A stretch of 64,000 nt of DNA from the NCBI RefSeq assembly GCF_000007665.1, contig NC_006087.1:2046001-2110000 (forward strand), in the 5' to 3' direction. Source of the stretch: Leifsonia xyli subsp. xyli str. CTCB07. Its GTDB lineage: Bacteria; Actinomycetota; Actinomycetes; Actinomycetales; Microbacteriaceae. How positions within the stretch are numbered: the stretch's first letter is position 1; each line of letters starts with the position of its first letter. Made by a program: the position numbers and the translations under genes. A model generated the notes under the pieces. It was not told the DNA's origin and searched no databases. It was given only the letters and a program-made list of their open reading frames with translations. Below, piece after piece: positions 21,703 through 31,724 of this stretch.

Positions 21703-22033
21703 TCAGTGCTCGATCGCGAACGCGGTCTCGCGACCCGTCTCCCGGAACCCCCTCCCGGAACACAGCCCGAGCGCACCGGTCGGGTTCCCGGCGTCCACAT
21801 CCAGTGTCACGCACTGCCAGCCCTTCTCGCGGCACGCCGTGACCACCGCGCCAAGCAGCGCCGGGGCAATGCGCTTGACGTCGAGCGACGCATCCACGTC
21901 GCCCCGGGTCAGCAGCCTCCACTCCACGCTGAGGGGATGCTTCGGGACGTGGCTCGGCGGTGACCCGGTCGCGCAACGGCGTCAGTTCGTGGTGGTCCGG
22001 CACCCCGGCAGCCTCTTCAGGACGAGCGCTTAA
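21703..22033 (-). pseudogene. GNAT acetyltransferase remnant
   Basis: The last 74 codons are an open GNAT C-terminal domain: LLGAVVTACREKGWQCVTLD, then VDAGNPTGALGLCSGRGFRE and TGRETAFAIEH. Upstream, frames break within 100 bases, and a short LPGCRTTTN piece in another frame may be part of the missing N-terminus. The acetyl-CoA loop itself is poorly preserved. It sits between the acyltransferase gene (convergent) and the rplQ terminator. Confidence 0.6.
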
Positions 22034-22049
22034 CCGAGCGCTTAACGGG

Positions 22050-22086
22050 GAACGTCCCGCACCCCAGAGGGATGCGGGGGACGTTC
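22050..22086 (-). terminator. terminator after rplQ
   Basis: GAACGTCCCGCA pairs with TGCGGGGGACGTTC with a small bulge, loop of about eight bases. It lies just beyond the original rplQ stop on the minus strand and closes the long ribosomal protein unit. A direct repeat of GAGCGCTTAACC (22024-22046) lies just past it. Confidence 0.65.
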
Positions 22087-22167
22087 GAACCGGAAGAAGA
22101 TCAGGCCTTCTCGGCCTCCGCCTCGGCGGTGGTCTCCTCGGTCGCCTCGGCGTCGCCGGTGGCGTCC

Positions 22168-22647
22168 TCAATCGGCCTCGGCCTCGGCAGTCTCCTCCGA
22201 AGCGGGCTCGTCGGGGGTCTCCTCGACCGGCGCCTTGGACTTCGGGGCGGCCTTGGCGGTCGACTTGGCCGGCTTCGCCTTCGGGGTCACCGGCTCGAGT
22301 ACGAGCTCGATCTGCGCCATCGGGGCGTTGTCGCCCTTACGGAAACCCAGCTTGGTGATGCGAGTGTAGCCGCCCTCACGCTCGGCGAGCAGCGGCGCGA
22401 TCTCGGTGAAGAGCTCGTGGACCACGGTCTTGTCGCCGATGACGGCGAGAACGCGACGGCGGGCGTGCAGGTCGCCGCGCTTCGCGAACGTGATGAGACG
22501 CTCGGCGTAGGGACGCAGCCGCTTGGCCTTGGTCTCAGTGGTCTTGATGCTCTTGTGCGCGAACAGCGCGGCGGCCAGGTTGGCGAGCATGAGACGCTCG
22601 TGCGCGGGTCCACCCCCGAGGCGGGGGCCCTTGGTGGGCTGAGGCAT
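22168..22647 (-). CDS. rplQ: 50S ribosomal protein L17, C-terminal tail cut by frameshift
   Basis: Large-subunit protein. The core of about 120 residues is whole ([60 protein letters not shown]). It carries the acidic Lys/Ala/Glu tail common in Actinobacteria. The tail stops at EAEAD; one base out of frame the next 22 codons continue as [20 protein letters not shown] followed by KA and a stop at 22101. One extra T would explain this. The lost part is low-complexity, so function should survive. Last gene of the rpsM-rpsK-rpoA-rplQ group. Confidence 0.93.
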   Translation of the reverse strand: MPQPTKGPRLGGGPAHERLMLANLAAALFAHKSIKTTETKAKRLRPYAERLITFAKRGDLHARRRVLAVIGDKTVVHELFTEIAPLLAEREGGYTRITKLGFRKGDNAPMAQIELVLEPVTPKAKPAKSTAKAAPKSKAPVEETPDEPASEETAEAEAD

Positions 22648-22699
22648 GATCGGTTATCTCCAGTGTTGAAAGTCGTGGGCTCGTCGAGACGACGAGACC

Positions 22700-23698
22700 T
22701 CAGATGGTGGTGGACTCGTCCTCGTCGTACCCGCTGTAGAAGTGGGCGCCGTCGAAGCCGGGGACGGAGTCTTTGAGCGAGAGCCCCATCTCCGTCAGTT
22801 TGTCCTTGACCTCATCCACCGACTTCTGGCCGAAGTTGCGGATGTTCATGAGCTGCGTCTCCGAGAGCGAGACGAGTTCGCTGACGGTGTTGATGCCCTC
22901 GCGCTTGAGGCAGTTGTACGACCGGACCGACAGGTCAAGGTCCTCGATCGGCATCGACAGCTCGGAGCTGAGGACCTGGTCGACCGGCGCCGGGCCGATC
23001 TCGATGCCCTCGGCCGCGCTGTTGAGCTCGCGGGCCAATCCGAACAGCTCGACCAGCGTGCGGCCAGCGGACGCGATGGCGTCGCGCGGGCTGATCGCCG
23101 GTTTGGTCTCGACGTCGACCACGAGGCGGTCGAAGTCGGTGCGCTCGCCCGCACGGGTGGCCTCGACGCGGTAGGTGACCTTCAGAACCGGCGAGTAGAT
23201 CGAGTCGATCGGGATCTGGCCCGCCTCGCTGTACTCGTTGCGGTTCTGCTGGGCCGAGACGTAGCCGCGGCCGCGCTCGATGGTCAGCTCGACCTCGAAC
23301 TTCGCCTTGTCGTTGAGGGTCGCAATGACCAGCTCGGGGTTGTGGATCTCCACACCCGCCGGAGCGGAGATGTCCGCCGCGGTGACCTGGCCCGCGCCGG
23401 TCTTGCGCAGGTAAGCCGTGATCGGCTCGTCGTGCTCGCTGGAGACGACGAGACCCTTGATGTTCAGGATGATCTCGGTCACGTCCTCCTTGACACCCGG
23501 AACGGTGCTGAACTCGTGCAGCACACCGTCGATGCGGATGCTGGTCACAGCCGCGCCGGGAATGGAGGAGAGGAGAGTGCGGCGCAGGGAGTTGCCGAGC
23601 GTGTAACCGAAGCCCGGCTCGAGCGGCTCGATGACGAACCGCGACCGGAACTCCGAGATGTTCTCTTCGGTGAGCGTAGGACGCTGTGCAATGAGCAC
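22700..23698 (-). CDS. rpoA: DNA-directed RNA polymerase subunit alpha
   Basis: 332 residues. N-terminal dimerisation domain with [20 protein letters not shown] and [21 protein letters not shown]-terminal domain begins near residue 245 ([20 protein letters not shown]) and holds the helix-hairpin-helix [17 protein letters not shown] that contacts UP elements and regulators. The GTG at 23698 begins [12 protein letters not shown], the normal actinobacterial N-terminus; longer readings run into a hairpin in the leader. Followed by rplQ after 52 bases. Confidence 0.97.
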   Translation of the reverse strand: MLIAQRPTLTEENISEFRSRFVIEPLEPGFGYTLGNSLRRTLLSSIPGAAVTSIRIDGVLHEFSTVPGVKEDVTEIILNIKGLVVSSEHDEPITAYLRKTGAGQVTAADISAPAGVEIHNPELVIATLNDKAKFEVELTIERGRGYVSAQQNRNEYSEAGQIPIDSIYSPVLKVTYRVEATRAGERTDFDRLVVDVETKPAISPRDAIASAGRTLVELFGLARELNSAAEGIEIGPAPVDQVLSSELSMPIEDLDLSVRSYNCLKREGINTVSELVSLSETQLMNIRNFGQKSVDEVKDKLTEMGLSLKDSVPGFDGAHFYSGYDEDESTTI

Positions 23699-23748
23699 TT
23701 TTGTTTTCCTTTCGGCTAAGTGTCCGCTATATGACACTCGCATCGGGC

Positions 23749-23787
23749 GCGAGGGGGTGACGCGGCGAAGCCGTGTCACCCCCTCGC
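23749..23787 (-). other. strong stem-loop between rpsK and rpoA
   Basis: GCGAGGGGGTGACGCGGC pairs with GCCGTGTCACCCCCTCGC: 18 pairs with one G-T type mismatch and a GAA loop. It lies 24 bases after the rpsK stop and 51 before the rpoA start. No T run follows. Candidate attenuator or processing site setting rpoA level relative to S11. Confidence 0.6.
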
Positions 23788-23810
23788 TTGCTCGAAAATT
23801 TACACAGGAT

Positions 23811-24209
23811 TTAGACGCGGCGACGCTTCGGCGGGCGACAGCCGTTGTGCGCCTGCGGAGTGACGTCGTTGATCGAGCCCACCTCGAGGCCGGCGGCCTG
23901 GAGGGAGCGGATCGCCGTCTCACGACCCGAGCCCGGGCCCTTCACGAAGACGTCGACCTTTTTCATGCCGTGCTCCTGCGCCTGGCGGGCGGCCGACTCG
24001 GCCGCCAGCTGCGCGGCGTACGGAGTCGACTTGCGAGAGCCCTTGAACCCGACGCCGCCGGAGGAGGCCCAGCTGAGGACCGCACCAGTGGTGTCGGTGA
24101 TCGAGACGATCGTGTTGTTGAACGTGCTCTTGATGTGGGCCTGGCCCACAGCGATGTTCTTCTTTTCTTTCTTGCGCGGCTTGCGAGCGGCCGACTTGGG
24201 TGCTGCCAT
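23811..24209 (-). CDS. rpsK: 30S ribosomal protein S11
   Basis: Platform protein of the small subunit; 132 residues. Motifs [40 protein letters not shown] and the end [19 protein letters not shown] are diagnostic. The N-terminal 16 residues are a Lys/Ala tail. ATG start with a GGAGATAAG ribosome site. Third gene of rpmJ-rpsM-rpsK, 29 bases after rpsM. Confidence 0.97.
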   Translation of the reverse strand: MAAPKSAARKPRKKEKKNIAVGQAHIKSTFNNTIVSITDTTGAVLSWASSGGVGFKGSRKSTPYAAQLAAESAARQAQEHGMKKVDVFVKGPGSGRETAIRSLQAAGLEVGSINDVTPQAHNGCRPPKRRRV

Positions 24210-24238
24210 TTTCTTATCTCCTTGAGTCCGTAGTCGGC

Positions 24239-24613
24239 CTAACGAGCCTTCTTCTTACCGGCGACGGTCCGCTTCGGGCCCTTTCTGGTGCGCGCGTTCG
24301 TCTTGGTTCGCTGGCCGCGGACCGGAAGGCCCTTGCGGTGGCGAATTCCTTCGTAGCTGCCGATCTCGACCTTGCGGCGGATGTCGGCGGCGACCTCGCG
24401 GCGGAGGTCGCCCTCAACCTTGAAGTTTCCTTCGATGTAGTCGCGGAGCGAGACGAGCTGCTCGTCCGTGAGGTCCTTGACGCGGATCTCGCCCGAGATC
24501 TCGGTCTCGCGAAGGGTCTGCAGCGCACGGGTGCGCCCGACGCCATAGATGTAGGTGAGTGCGACCTCCACGCGCTTCTCGCGCGGGATGTCGACGCCTG
24601 CTAGACGTGCCAT
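24239..24613 (-). CDS. rpsM: 30S ribosomal protein S13
   Basis: Small-subunit head protein at the inter-subunit bridge; 124 residues. [20 protein letters not shown] at the N-terminus, [20 protein letters not shown] in the middle and the basic end [19 protein letters not shown]. Lies 149 bases after rpmJ, with a large foldable spacer in between, and directly before rpsK. Confidence 0.97.
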   Translation of the reverse strand: MARLAGVDIPREKRVEVALTYIYGVGRTRALQTLRETEISGEIRVKDLTDEQLVSLRDYIEGNFKVEGDLRREVAADIRRKVEIGSYEGIRHRKGLPVRGQRTKTNARTRKGPKRTVAGKKKAR

Positions 24614-24649
24614 GTTTGGCTTCTCCTGTTGATGAGCGGAGGTCTTCAG

Positions 24650-24720
24650 CGATCCCGGTGCCCCGGCCTCCTCCGGGGGTGTCCCCCGCCTCCTGAGTCA
24701 GGACGCGGGTTCTGGGATCG
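24650..24720 (-). other. foldable spacer between rpmJ and rpsM
   Basis: The ends CGATCCC and GGGATCG pair, enclosing an inner CCCCGG/CCGGGG hairpin and a second GC-rich arm. It occupies most of the rpmJ-rpsM gap. Could be an S4-type translational control leader for the alpha operon or a processing site; no such target can be proved from sequence. Confidence 0.4.
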
Positions 24721-24762
24721 CCTCGTTATTCAGTTGAGTCTTGCGCGGTGAGCTCGGCGGGA

Positions 24763-24876
24763 TCAGCCCTGGCGCTGTTTGTGGCGCGGGTTCTCGCAGA
24801 TGACCATGACCCGGCCGTTTCGGCGGATGACCTTGCATTTGTCGCAGATCTTCTTGACGGAGGGGTTGACCTTCAT
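24763..24876 (-). CDS. rpmJ: 50S ribosomal protein L36 (zinc-binding form)
   Basis: 37 residues: [20 protein letters not shown] then [17 protein letters not shown]. Zinc ligands C11, C14, C27 and H32 are all present (C+ form). It lies 80 bases after infA. A second, ligand-free L36 is encoded at 61265-61387 in the zinc island, so this genome has the zinc-dependent and zinc-independent pair. Confidence 0.96.
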   Translation of the reverse strand: MKVNPSVKKICDKCKVIRRNGRVMVICENPRHKQRQG

Positions 24877-24956
24877 GAGTGTTTCCAACCTTTGTTCGCT
24901 GTTTTCGTGCCTCACCCGGGGACACCCGTGGCGAGGCCGTTACTTACAGCAGACCT

Positions 24957-25178
24957 TTACTTGTAGCGGTAGACGATCCGGCCGCGGGTCAGATCGTAGG
25001 GGCTCAGCTCCACAATCACGCGGTCCTCGGGGAGGATGCGGATGTAGTGCTGACGCATCTTGCCGGAGATGTGGGCAAGAACCTTGTGACCGTTGGTGAG
25101 CTCCACGCGGAACATCGCGTTGGGGAGCGCCTCGATCACAGATCCTTCGATCTCGATGACACCGTCTTTTTTGGCCAT
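24957..25178 (-). CDS. infA: translation initiation factor IF-1
   Basis: 73-residue OB-fold protein that binds the ribosomal A site during initiation. [40 protein letters not shown] and the end [14 protein letters not shown] match the family without gaps. Lies 138 bases after map, a gap that contains a promoter-like pair, then leads to rpmJ. Confidence 0.97.
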   Translation of the reverse strand: MAKKDGVIEIEGSVIEALPNAMFRVELTNGHKVLAHISGKMRQHYIRILPEDRVIVELSPYDLTRGRIVYRYK

Positions 25179-25267
25179 AGCCTCACTGTCGCTAAAAATA
25201 GGGGTTGCTGGTCGTGCGTTGACCGGTGACGAGCATGCTGGAAGCGAGCCCAAGACACCAAGGGCCA

Positions 25268-25297
25268 ATCTTATGGGATATCCGCATGTTTCTCCAA
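25268..25297 (-). promoter_or_regulatory. predicted infA promoter
   Basis: On the minus strand: TTGGAG, an 18-base spacer, then TAAGAT, in the only sizeable gap between map and infA and in locally AT-rich DNA. It would give infA-rpmJ-rpsM its own start. Hexamer evidence only. Confidence 0.4.
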
Positions 25298-25316
25298 TTC
25301 CCGCTATACTTTCGGT

Positions 25317-26147
25317 TCACGGAATCGGTCTCGGGGTGAGGCCGAACGGTGCGAGCCCGGCCGCCCCGCCGTCCTCCGCCGTCAGCACCCAGATGCCGTC
25401 CGCATGCACGGCGACACTGTGCTCCCAGTGCGCGGCAGCGGCCCCGTCCTCGGTCGCGACGGTCCAGCCATCGTCCTTCACATAGGTGTCCTGGTCTCCC
25501 AGCACGACCATCGGCTCGATCGCAACGACGAGTCCCGGCTTCACCTCCGGGCCTTTGGCCCGCACCCGGTAGTTGAAGACCGGCGGCTCCTCATGCATCC
25601 GGCGGCCGATCCCGTGCCCGATGTAGTCGGTCAGGATGCCGTACTCTCCCCGCGAGAGAATATAGTCCTCGATCGCCTCGCCGACCTCGTTGAGGTGCCT
25701 CGCCCGGGCGAGACGCGCGATCCCGTGCCAGAGCGACTGCTCCGTCACCTCGGAGAGCGTCTGCCGCTCGGCCACGAGGTCGGGACGCGCGGGGTCGGGC
25801 AGCACAAACGTACGCGCCGCATCCCCGTTCCAGCCATCGAGGATGGCGCCAGAGTCCACCGAGAGGATATCGCCGGGCTGCAGGATGCGGAATCCGGGGA
25901 GGCCATGCACGACCTCATCGTTCACCGACGCGCAGATCGTGTGGTGGTAACCCGCCTCCAGCTTGAAGTTCGGCTTGCCGCCCGCCGCCTCGACGGCGCG
26001 CTCAGCGATGCCGTCCAGCTCGAGCGTCGTGGTCCCGGCAGCGACGGCCCGCGCGACGGCGTCGAGAGAGGCCGCCGTGGCACGCCCCGGCGCCACCATC
26101 GCGCGCAGCTGCCCAGGCGTCTTGTAGAGAGAACGCTTGAAGACCAT
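25317..26147 (-). CDS. map: methionine aminopeptidase, type I
   Basis: Removes the N-terminal methionine of new proteins; 276 residues. Metal ligands: DSGAILDGWNGDAARTF (two aspartates), GHGIGRRMHEEP (histidine), and the glutamates in VAIEPMVVLGD and TVATEDGAAAAHWEHS. CASVNDEVVHGLPG is the family substrate loop. Starts 7 bases after adk, so secY-adk-map form one unit. Confidence 0.96.
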   Translation of the reverse strand: MVFKRSLYKTPGQLRAMVAPGRATAASLDAVARAVAAGTTTLELDGIAERAVEAAGGKPNFKLEAGYHHTICASVNDEVVHGLPGFRILQPGDILSVDSGAILDGWNGDAARTFVLPDPARPDLVAERQTLSEVTEQSLWHGIARLARARHLNEVGEAIEDYILSRGEYGILTDYIGHGIGRRMHEEPPVFNYRVRAKGPEVKPGLVVAIEPMVVLGDQDTYVKDDGWTVATEDGAAAAHWEHSVAVHADGIWVLTAEDGGAAGLAPFGLTPRPIP

Positions 26148-26154
26148 CGAGCGG

Positions 26155-26763
26155 CTAGGCGACAGACTCGCCGGTGCCCGTGAGGGGCAGGATGCCGCGC
26201 TCGGCGAGCGCCGTGCAAATGCGTCCGGCCACCTCGTCGACGGGGCCGAGTCCGTCCACCTCCACGAGCAGTCCGCGCTCGCGATAGACCTCGATCAGGG
26301 GGGAGGTCTCACGCACGTAGACCTCCTGGCGGTACCGGATGGCCTCTTCGGAGTCATCGGCGCGGCCCTGTTCCCGTGCCCGCTTGGTCAGCCTGGCGAC
26401 GATCTCTTCACGGTCGGCGACGAGCTGGATCACAGCGTCCAGCTTCTCGCCGTCCGAACCCAGCAGCTCGTCCAGGTACTTCACCTGCTCGAGCGTGCGC
26501 GGATAGCCGTCCAGCAGAAAGCCGCCCTTGGCGTCGTCTTCGGCCAGCCGGCCGGTGACGAGTTCGTTGGTCAGGCTGTCCGGAACGTAGTCCCCCGCGT
26601 CCACGATGGCCTTGACCTGCTGGCCGAGTTCGGTCTTGTTCTTGATGTTGGCCCGGAAGATGTCGCCCGTGGAGATGTCGGGAATTCCGTATCCGCTGGT
26701 GATGCGGGAGGCCTGAGTGCCTTTCCCGGCTCCCGGAGGTCCGACGATGAGCATGCGGGTCAA
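26155..26763 (-). CDS. adk: adenylate kinase
   Basis: Balances ATP, ADP and AMP. 202 residues. P-loop [10 protein letters not shown] near residues 8-17, AMP-binding [20 protein letters not shown], and the short LID typical of Actinobacteria (no zinc finger). [17 protein letters not shown] is the usual core helix. The TTG at 26763 overlaps the secY stop by four bases and has an AAGGG ribosome site; the ATG three codons on (26754) is the alternative. Confidence 0.95.
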   Translation of the reverse strand: MTRMLIVGPPGAGKGTQASRITSGYGIPDISTGDIFRANIKNKTELGQQVKAIVDAGDYVPDSLTNELVTGRLAEDDAKGGFLLDGYPRTLEQVKYLDELLGSDGEKLDAVIQLVADREEIVARLTKRAREQGRADDSEEAIRYRQEVYVRETSPLIEVYRERGLLVEVDGLGPVDEVAGRICTALAERGILPLTGTGESVA

Positions 26764-28082
26764 CGCAGCAACCCTTCGTAGTGCCGTTGCTGGAGCTGGG
26801 AGTCGATCTGCTTGACCGTCTCAAGGCCGACACCGACGATGATGAGGATGGATGTGCCGCCGAACATGAAGTTCTGGCTGGCTCCGAGCAGGGCGAAGGC
26901 GACGAGAGGGATCAGCGCGATCACCCCCAGGTAGACGGAGCCGGGCAGCGTCACACGGGTCAGCACGTAGTCGAGGTATTCGGCGGTGGGGCGTCCGGCG
27001 CGGATGCCGGGGATGAAGCCGCCGTACTTCTTCATGTTGTCGGCCACCTCCTCCGGGTTGAACGTGATGGCCACGTAGAAGTAGGTGAAGCCGACGATCA
27101 GCAGGAAGTAGAGCAGCATGTACAGCGGGTGGTCGCCCTTGGTCAGGTAGTTCGTGATCCAGGTGACCCAGGCAGCCGGCGCCTTGCCCGCGGCCGGCTG
27201 GTTGAACTGCGCGATCAGCGCCGGCAGGTACAGCAGCGACGAAGCGAAGATGACCGGCACGACACCGGCCATGTTGACCTTGATCGGGATGTAGGTGTTG
27301 TTCCCGCCATAGGTCCGCCGCCCGACCATGCGCTTGGCGTACTGCACGGGGATGCGGCGCTGCGACTGCTCGACGAACACGACCGCCGCGACGATCAGCA
27401 GCCCGATCGCGATCACCACCAGCATGATCTCGATGCTCTGCGACTGCCCGATGGTCCACAGCGAGCTCGGGAACTGCGCCGCGATCGAGGTGAAGATGAG
27501 CAGCGACATGCCATTGCCGATGCCGCGCTCGGTGACCAGCTCGCCCATCCACATGATGAGGCCGGTGCCCGCGGTCATGGTGATGACCATGAGCATGATC
27601 GCATACCAGGAGTCGTCCGTGATCAGCTGGGTACACTGCGAAACGGCCGTCGTGCCGAAGAGCGCACCGGAGCGGGCGACGGTGATCAGCGTTGTCGACT
27701 GGAGGACGCCGAGCGCGATCGTGAGATAGCGCGTGTACTGCGTGAGCTTAGCCTGCCCGGCCTGACCCTCCTTGTAGAGGGTCTCGAAACGCGGGATGAC
27801 CACGCGCAGCAGCTGCACGATGATCGACGCGGTGATGTACGGCATGATGCCGAGCGCGAAGATCGAAAGCTTGAGGAGCGCCCCGCCCGAGAACAGGTTG
27901 ACGAGCGAGTAGAGGCCCGAGGTGTCCTGGTTGGCGTTGAGGCAGGTCTGCACGTTGGCGAAGTCCACGAACGGCGCGGGGATGAAGGACCCCAGCCGGA
28001 ACAGGGCAATGATACCCAACGTGAAGAAGATCTTCCGGCGGAGATCCGGAGTGCGGAAAATCCGCGCGACGGCGCTAAACAA
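26760..28082 (-). CDS. secY: preprotein translocase subunit SecY
   Basis: Channel of the Sec translocase in the inner membrane; 440 residues, about ten membrane helices. Landmarks: [20 protein letters not shown] (first helix), [60 protein letters not shown] and the cytoplasmic end [20 protein letters not shown]. Lies 80 bases after rplO with a stem-loop between, as in many spc operons. Confidence 0.97.
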   Translation of the reverse strand: MFSAVARIFRTPDLRRKIFFTLGIIALFRLGSFIPAPFVDFANVQTCLNANQDTSGLYSLVNLFSGGALLKLSIFALGIMPYITASIIVQLLRVVIPRFETLYKEGQAGQAKLTQYTRYLTIALGVLQSTTLITVARSGALFGTTAVSQCTQLITDDSWYAIMLMVITMTAGTGLIMWMGELVTERGIGNGMSLLIFTSIAAQFPSSLWTIGQSQSIEIMLVVIAIGLLIVAAVVFVEQSQRRIPVQYAKRMVGRRTYGGNNTYIPIKVNMAGVVPVIFASSLLYLPALIAQFNQPAAGKAPAAWVTWITNYLTKGDHPLYMLLYFLLIVGFTYFYVAITFNPEEVADNMKKYGGFIPGIRAGRPTAEYLDYVLTRVTLPGSVYLGVIALIPLVAFALLGASQNFMFGGTSILIIVGVGLETVKQIDSQLQQRHYEGLLR

Positions 28083-28110
28083 AAGTGCGTCCTGCTTTCC
28101 TGTCGGAAGT

Positions 28111-28147
28111 CAGTCGGGTGACCGGTGGAGTTCCGGCCACCCGACTG
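28111..28147 (-). other. stem-loop between rplO and secY
   Basis: CAGTCGGGTG pairs perfectly with CACCCGACTG and an inner CCGG/CCGG extends it. It lies 15 bases past the rplO stop and 29 before the secY start. No T run. Likely a partial terminator or RNA-stability element lowering secY against ribosomal genes. Confidence 0.55.
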
Positions 28148-28162
28148 TGCTGCTGAGGGAGG

Positions 28163-28795
28163 CTACCGGTTCACAGAGCCGCCAGCGGCGACGATCTTCT
28201 GCTCAGCGGAGCCGGAGACCTTATCGACCGCAACGTTCAGCTTAACCGCAATGTCCCCGTTACCGAGAACCTTGACCTTCTCGTTCTTGCGAACGGCGCC
28301 CTTGGCGACGAGGGCGGCGACGGTGACGTCACCGCCCGCCGGGTAGAGCTCGGCGAGCTTCTCCAGGTTGACCACCTGGTACTCGACGCGGAACGGGTTC
28401 TTGAACCCACGCAGCTTCGGCGTCCGCATGTGGAACGGAAGCTGACCGCCCTGGAAGCCGGGGCGCACCTGATAACGGGCCTTGGTTCCCTTGGTGCCAC
28501 GACCGGCCGTTTTGCCCTTGGAGCCCTCACCGCGTCCGACGCGGGTCTTCTCCTTCTTGGCACCGGCGGCGGGTCGCAGGTGGTGGACCTTCAGGACCTG
28601 CTCGCGCGGGGCGGCGACGTCCTTCTTAGCCGAGGCCTTCGCCGGCTTGGCGGCGACAGTCTCGCCTTTGGCGGCGGGAGCGGCCTTGTCCGCAGCAGCG
28701 GCCTTCGCCGGAGCCTTCTTGGCCAGAGCCGTGGCCGTCGCCTTCTCGGCAACCGGCTTCGCGGCGGCCTCGTTCGTCGACTTGTCGTCAGCCAT
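28163..28795 (-). CDS. rplO: 50S ribosomal protein L15
   Basis: 210 residues, longer than the usual 145-150 because of an N-terminal Ala/Lys-rich extension of about 65 residues. The core starts with [20 protein letters not shown] and continues with [20 protein letters not shown] and [20 protein letters not shown], all L15-specific. The ATG overlaps the rpmD stop (TAATG). If the extension is translated it is a lineage feature; a downstream start is less likely because of this overlap. Confidence 0.94.
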   Translation of the reverse strand: MADDKSTNEAAAKPVAEKATATALAKKAPAKAAAADKAAPAAKGETVAAKPAKASAKKDVAAPREQVLKVHHLRPAAGAKKEKTRVGRGEGSKGKTAGRGTKGTKARYQVRPGFQGGQLPFHMRTPKLRGFKNPFRVEYQVVNLEKLAELYPAGGDVTVAALVAKGAVRKNEKVKVLGNGDIAVKLNVAVDKVSGSAEQKIVAAGGSVNR

Positions 28796-28977
28796 TAGTC
28801 AATCTCCTCGACTTTCACCAGATGGGCGACGGTCCTGACGTATCCGCGGTTCTGTGCGGTGTCCTCGCGGACAGTCACGTCGCCGATGCGCTTCAGTCCC
28901 AGGCTGCGCAGCGTGTCGCGCTGGTACTGCTTCTCGCTCACTTTCGACTTGATCTGCGTGATCTTCAGACGGGCCAT
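28795..28977 (-). CDS. rpmD: 50S ribosomal protein L30
   Basis: 60 residues: [40 protein letters not shown], then [18 protein letters not shown]. Full family length. Start overlaps the rpsE stop (TGATG) and its own stop overlaps the rplO start. Confidence 0.96.
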   Translation of the reverse strand: MARLKITQIKSKVSEKQYQRDTLRSLGLKRIGDVTVREDTAQNRGYVRTVAHLVKVEEID

Positions 28978-29705
28978 CAGGCACCCACCTTCTCTGCGCC
29001 CGCCTTCTTGGCAGCGGCAGCGGCCTCGGCCGCGCGGGCCTCGATCTGCAGCAGCTTCTCCGGCGCGACACGGTCGTAGTCCAGACCACGGCGGGCGGCG
29101 ACGGCACGCGGCTCCTCGAGCTGCTGAAGCGCCTCCACCGTGGCGTGGACGATGTTGATCGTATTCGACGAGCCGAGCGACTTGCTCAGCACGTCGTGGA
29201 TGCCGGCGCACTCCAGGACGGCACGCACCGGACCACCCGCGATGACACCGGTACCGGCCGCGGCCGGACGGAGGAGGACAACGCCAGCGGCGGCCTCGCC
29301 CTGCACCGGGTGCGGGATGGTGTTGGCGACGCGCGGGACACGGAAGAAGTTCTTCTTCGCCTCCTCGACGCCCTTCGAGATCGCCAGCGGCACCTCGCGG
29401 GCCTTGCCGTAGCCGACGCCCACCAGGCCGTTGCCGTCGCCGACGACCACGAGAGCGGTGAAGCTGAAGCGACGACCGCCCTTCACGACCTTCGAGACGC
29501 GGTTGATGGTGACGACGCGCTCCAGGAACTGGCTCTTGTCGGCGTCCCGGTTGCCGCGATCGCGGTTGGGGTTGCGCTCCCGGCCACCGCGGCGCGGCTC
29601 ACGCTGCTCGCGGTTGTTGTCGGTCGACGCAGCGGTCTCGACCGGCTGCGCGGTCTCCGTTACCTCAGCGGCCACGGTCTGCTCCTTGTCGTTCGTCTCG
29701 CTCAC
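28977..29705 (-). CDS. rpsE: 30S ribosomal protein S5
   Basis: 242 residues with an N-terminal Glu/Asn/Arg-rich extension of some 55 residues and an Ala/Lys tail. The S5 core runs from [20 protein letters not shown] through [20 protein letters not shown] to [20 protein letters not shown] and [21 protein letters not shown]5 lines the mRNA entry site. GTG start overlapping the rplR stop (GTGA). Confidence 0.96.
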
Positions 29706-30076
29706 AGGTTCAGCCCGCCTTCGCGAGCGCCCTCGGCGACGGCGGCCACACGGCCGGCGTACTGACTGCCGCCGCGGTCGAAGACCACGGCCTCGACACC
29801 GGCGCTCTTCGCGCGCTCGGCGACGAGCTCACCGACCTTGCGGGCCTTGGCGGTCTTGTCGCCGTCGAAGCCGCGGAGGTCCGCCTCCATCGTCGACGCG
29901 GAGGCCAGGGTGCGGCCCTGGGCGTCGTCCACGACCTGCACGAAGACGTGACGGGCCGAACGGGTGACCACCAGGCGCGGACGCAGCTCGGTGCCGACGA
30001 TCTTCTTGCGCAGGCGGGTGTGACGACGGCCACGCGCGGCCGCCTTGCTCTTTCCTCTGGTACCCAGCAGAGCCAT
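29702..30076 (-). CDS. rplR: 50S ribosomal protein L18
   Basis: 5S rRNA-binding protein, 124 residues. [40 protein letters not shown] and [20 protein letters not shown] are the family motifs. Starts 2 bases after rplF and its stop overlaps the rpsE start. Confidence 0.96.
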
Positions 30077-30078
30077 GA

Positions 30079-30615
30079 TTACTTACCAGCCTTTCCGGCC
30101 TTGCGGCGGACGACCTCGCCGGCGTAGCGCACGCCCTTGCCCTTGTACGGCTCGGGCTTACGGATCTTGCGGATATTCGCGGCGACCTCGCCCACGGCCT
30201 GCTTGTCGATGCCGGCCACGGTGAGCTTGTTGTTGCCCTCGACCGTGAAGGTGATGCCGGCCGGCGGCTCGACGGTAACCGGGTGCGAGAAGCCGAGCGC
30301 GAACTCGACACCCGCACCCTTCTGGGCCACCCGGTAACCGGTGCCGACGATCTCCAGGCCCTTCGAGTAGCCCTGGGTGACGCCCACGATGTTGTTGTTG
30401 AGGAGGGTGCGGGTGAGGCCGTGCAGCGAACGCGACTCGCGCTCGTCGTCCGGACGGGTGACCAGGACCTGGCCCTCCTCCAGCTTCACCTCGATCGGGC
30501 TCGCGACAGTGAGGCTGAGCTCGCCCTTCGGACCCTTGACGGTGACGGCCTGGCCGTCGATCTTCACATCGACCCCGGCGGGGACGTCGATGGGCAGTCT
30601 TCCAATACGCGACAT
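30079..30615 (-). CDS. rplF: 50S ribosomal protein L6
   Basis: 178 residues. [20 protein letters not shown] at the start, [20 protein letters not shown] in the middle and the C-terminal block [20 protein letters not shown]. It binds 23S rRNA near the factor-binding site. Six bases after rpsH. Confidence 0.97.
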
Positions 30616-30621
30616 GGCGGG

Positions 30622-31020
30622 TTACCACACGTAGGCGAGGACTTCCCCACCCACGCCCTTCTTCTCAGCCTGGCGGTCCGTGAGGAGCCCCGAGGAGGTG
30701 GACAGGATGGCGACGCCGAGCCCGCCAAGCACTTTGGGGAGCTCCGTGGACTTCGCGTAGACGCGGAGGCCGGGCTTGGAGACGCGCTTGATACCGGCGA
30801 TGGAACGCTCGCGGTTCGGACCGAACTTAAGGCTCAGCGTCAGGGTCTGGCCGACACGGGCGTCGGCGACCTCCCACCCGGAGATGTAGCCCTCGGTGGT
30901 GAGGATCTCGGCGATGTGTACTTTGAGCTTCGAATGCGGCATCGAAACAGTGTCGTGGTGCGCAGAGTTCGCGTTGCGCAGTCTGGTCAGCATGTCTGCG
31001 ACCGGATCTGTCATTGTCAT
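30622..31020 (-). CDS. rpsH: 30S ribosomal protein S8
   Basis: 132 residues; 16S central-domain binder and, in model bacteria, repressor of the spc operon. [40 protein letters not shown] and the C-terminal [20 protein letters not shown] are diagnostic. It follows rplE after 116 bases that hold a perfect palindrome and no rpsN. Confidence 0.97.
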   Translation of the reverse strand: MTMTDPVADMLTRLRNANSAHHDTVSMPHSKLKVHIAEILTTEGYISGWEVADARVGQTLTLSLKFGPNRERSIAGIKRVSKPGLRVYAKSTELPKVLGGLGVAILSTSSGLLTDRQAEKKGVGGEVLAYVW

Positions 31021-31084
31021 TGCGGTTTTCCTTTGTTCACCAGGTTTCGTTCAGCCGTTACACGACTGACGACCTGTGGTGGAA

Positions 31085-31111
31085 GTGGGCCGGCCGGACC
31101 GGCCGGCCCAC
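31085..31111. repeat. perfect 27-bp palindrome in the rplE-rpsH gap
   Basis: GTGGGCCGGCCGG, a single central A, then its exact reverse complement CCGGCCGGCCCAC. With one centre base it makes a cruciform or very tight hairpin, symmetrical for both strands. No T run follows on either side. It stands in the place where the S14 gene (rpsN) is often found in the spc operon. Confidence 0.8.
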
Positions 31112-31136
31112 AAGTAGACAAGACTGCTAGGTTTCC

Positions 31137-31724
31137 CTAGCTCGCCGCCTCCACCGAACGGAAGGGGAAGCCGAGCTGCTTGAGCAGCGCACGGCCCTCC
31201 TCGTCGTTCTTGGCGGTGGTCACGACCGTGATGTCCATACCGCGGACGCGGTCGATCCTGTCCTGGTTGATCTCGTGGAACATCGACTGTTCCGTGAGAC
31301 CGAACGTGTAGTTGCCGTTCCCGTCGAACTGCTTGTCGCTCAGGCCGCGGAAGTCCCGGATGCGGGGCAGGGCGAGCGAGAGCAGCCGGTCGAGGAACTC
31401 CCACATCCGGTCGCCACGCAGCGTGACGTGCGCGCCGATCGGCTGGCCCTCCCGCAGCTTGAACTGCGCGATGGACTTGCGGGCCTTGGTGACCTGCGGC
31501 TTCTGGCCGGTGATCAGGGTGAGGTCGTTGATCGCACCGTCGATGACCTTGCCGTCGCGAGCCGCCTCACCCATGCCCATGTTGACGACGATCTTCACGA
31601 GGCCGGGCACCTGATGCACGTTCGTGAAGCCGAAGTCCTTGGACAGGTTCGCGGCGATCTCGGTCTTGTACTTCTGCTTCAGGCGAGGCTGGATTTTTCC
31701 AGCGCTCGTTGCAGTGTCCGTCAT
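31137..31724 (-). CDS. rplE: 50S ribosomal protein L5
   Basis: 195 residues; binds 5S rRNA and bridges to the 30S head. Landmarks [60 protein letters not shown] and [18 protein letters not shown] overlaps the rplX stop (TAATG). Confidence 0.97.
   Translation of the reverse strand: MTDTATSAGKIQPRLKQKYKTEIAANLSKDFGFTNVHQVPGLVKIVVNMGMGEAARDGKVIDGAINDLTLITGQKPQVTKARKSIAQFKLREGQPIGAHVTLRGDRMWEFLDRLLSLALPRIRDFRGLSDKQFDGNGNYTFGLTEQSMFHEINQDRIDRVRGMDITVVTTAKNDEEGRALLKQLGFPFRSVEAAS

Noticed and set aside
19224-21800. Minus-strand open frame of 858 codons opposite the acyltransferase
   Set aside because: Arg/Glu/His-rich shadow of the OafA-like gene.
24698-24925. 75-codon minus-strand frame over rpmJ
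   Set aside because: Out of frame with the 37-residue L36, whose four zinc ligands are exact.
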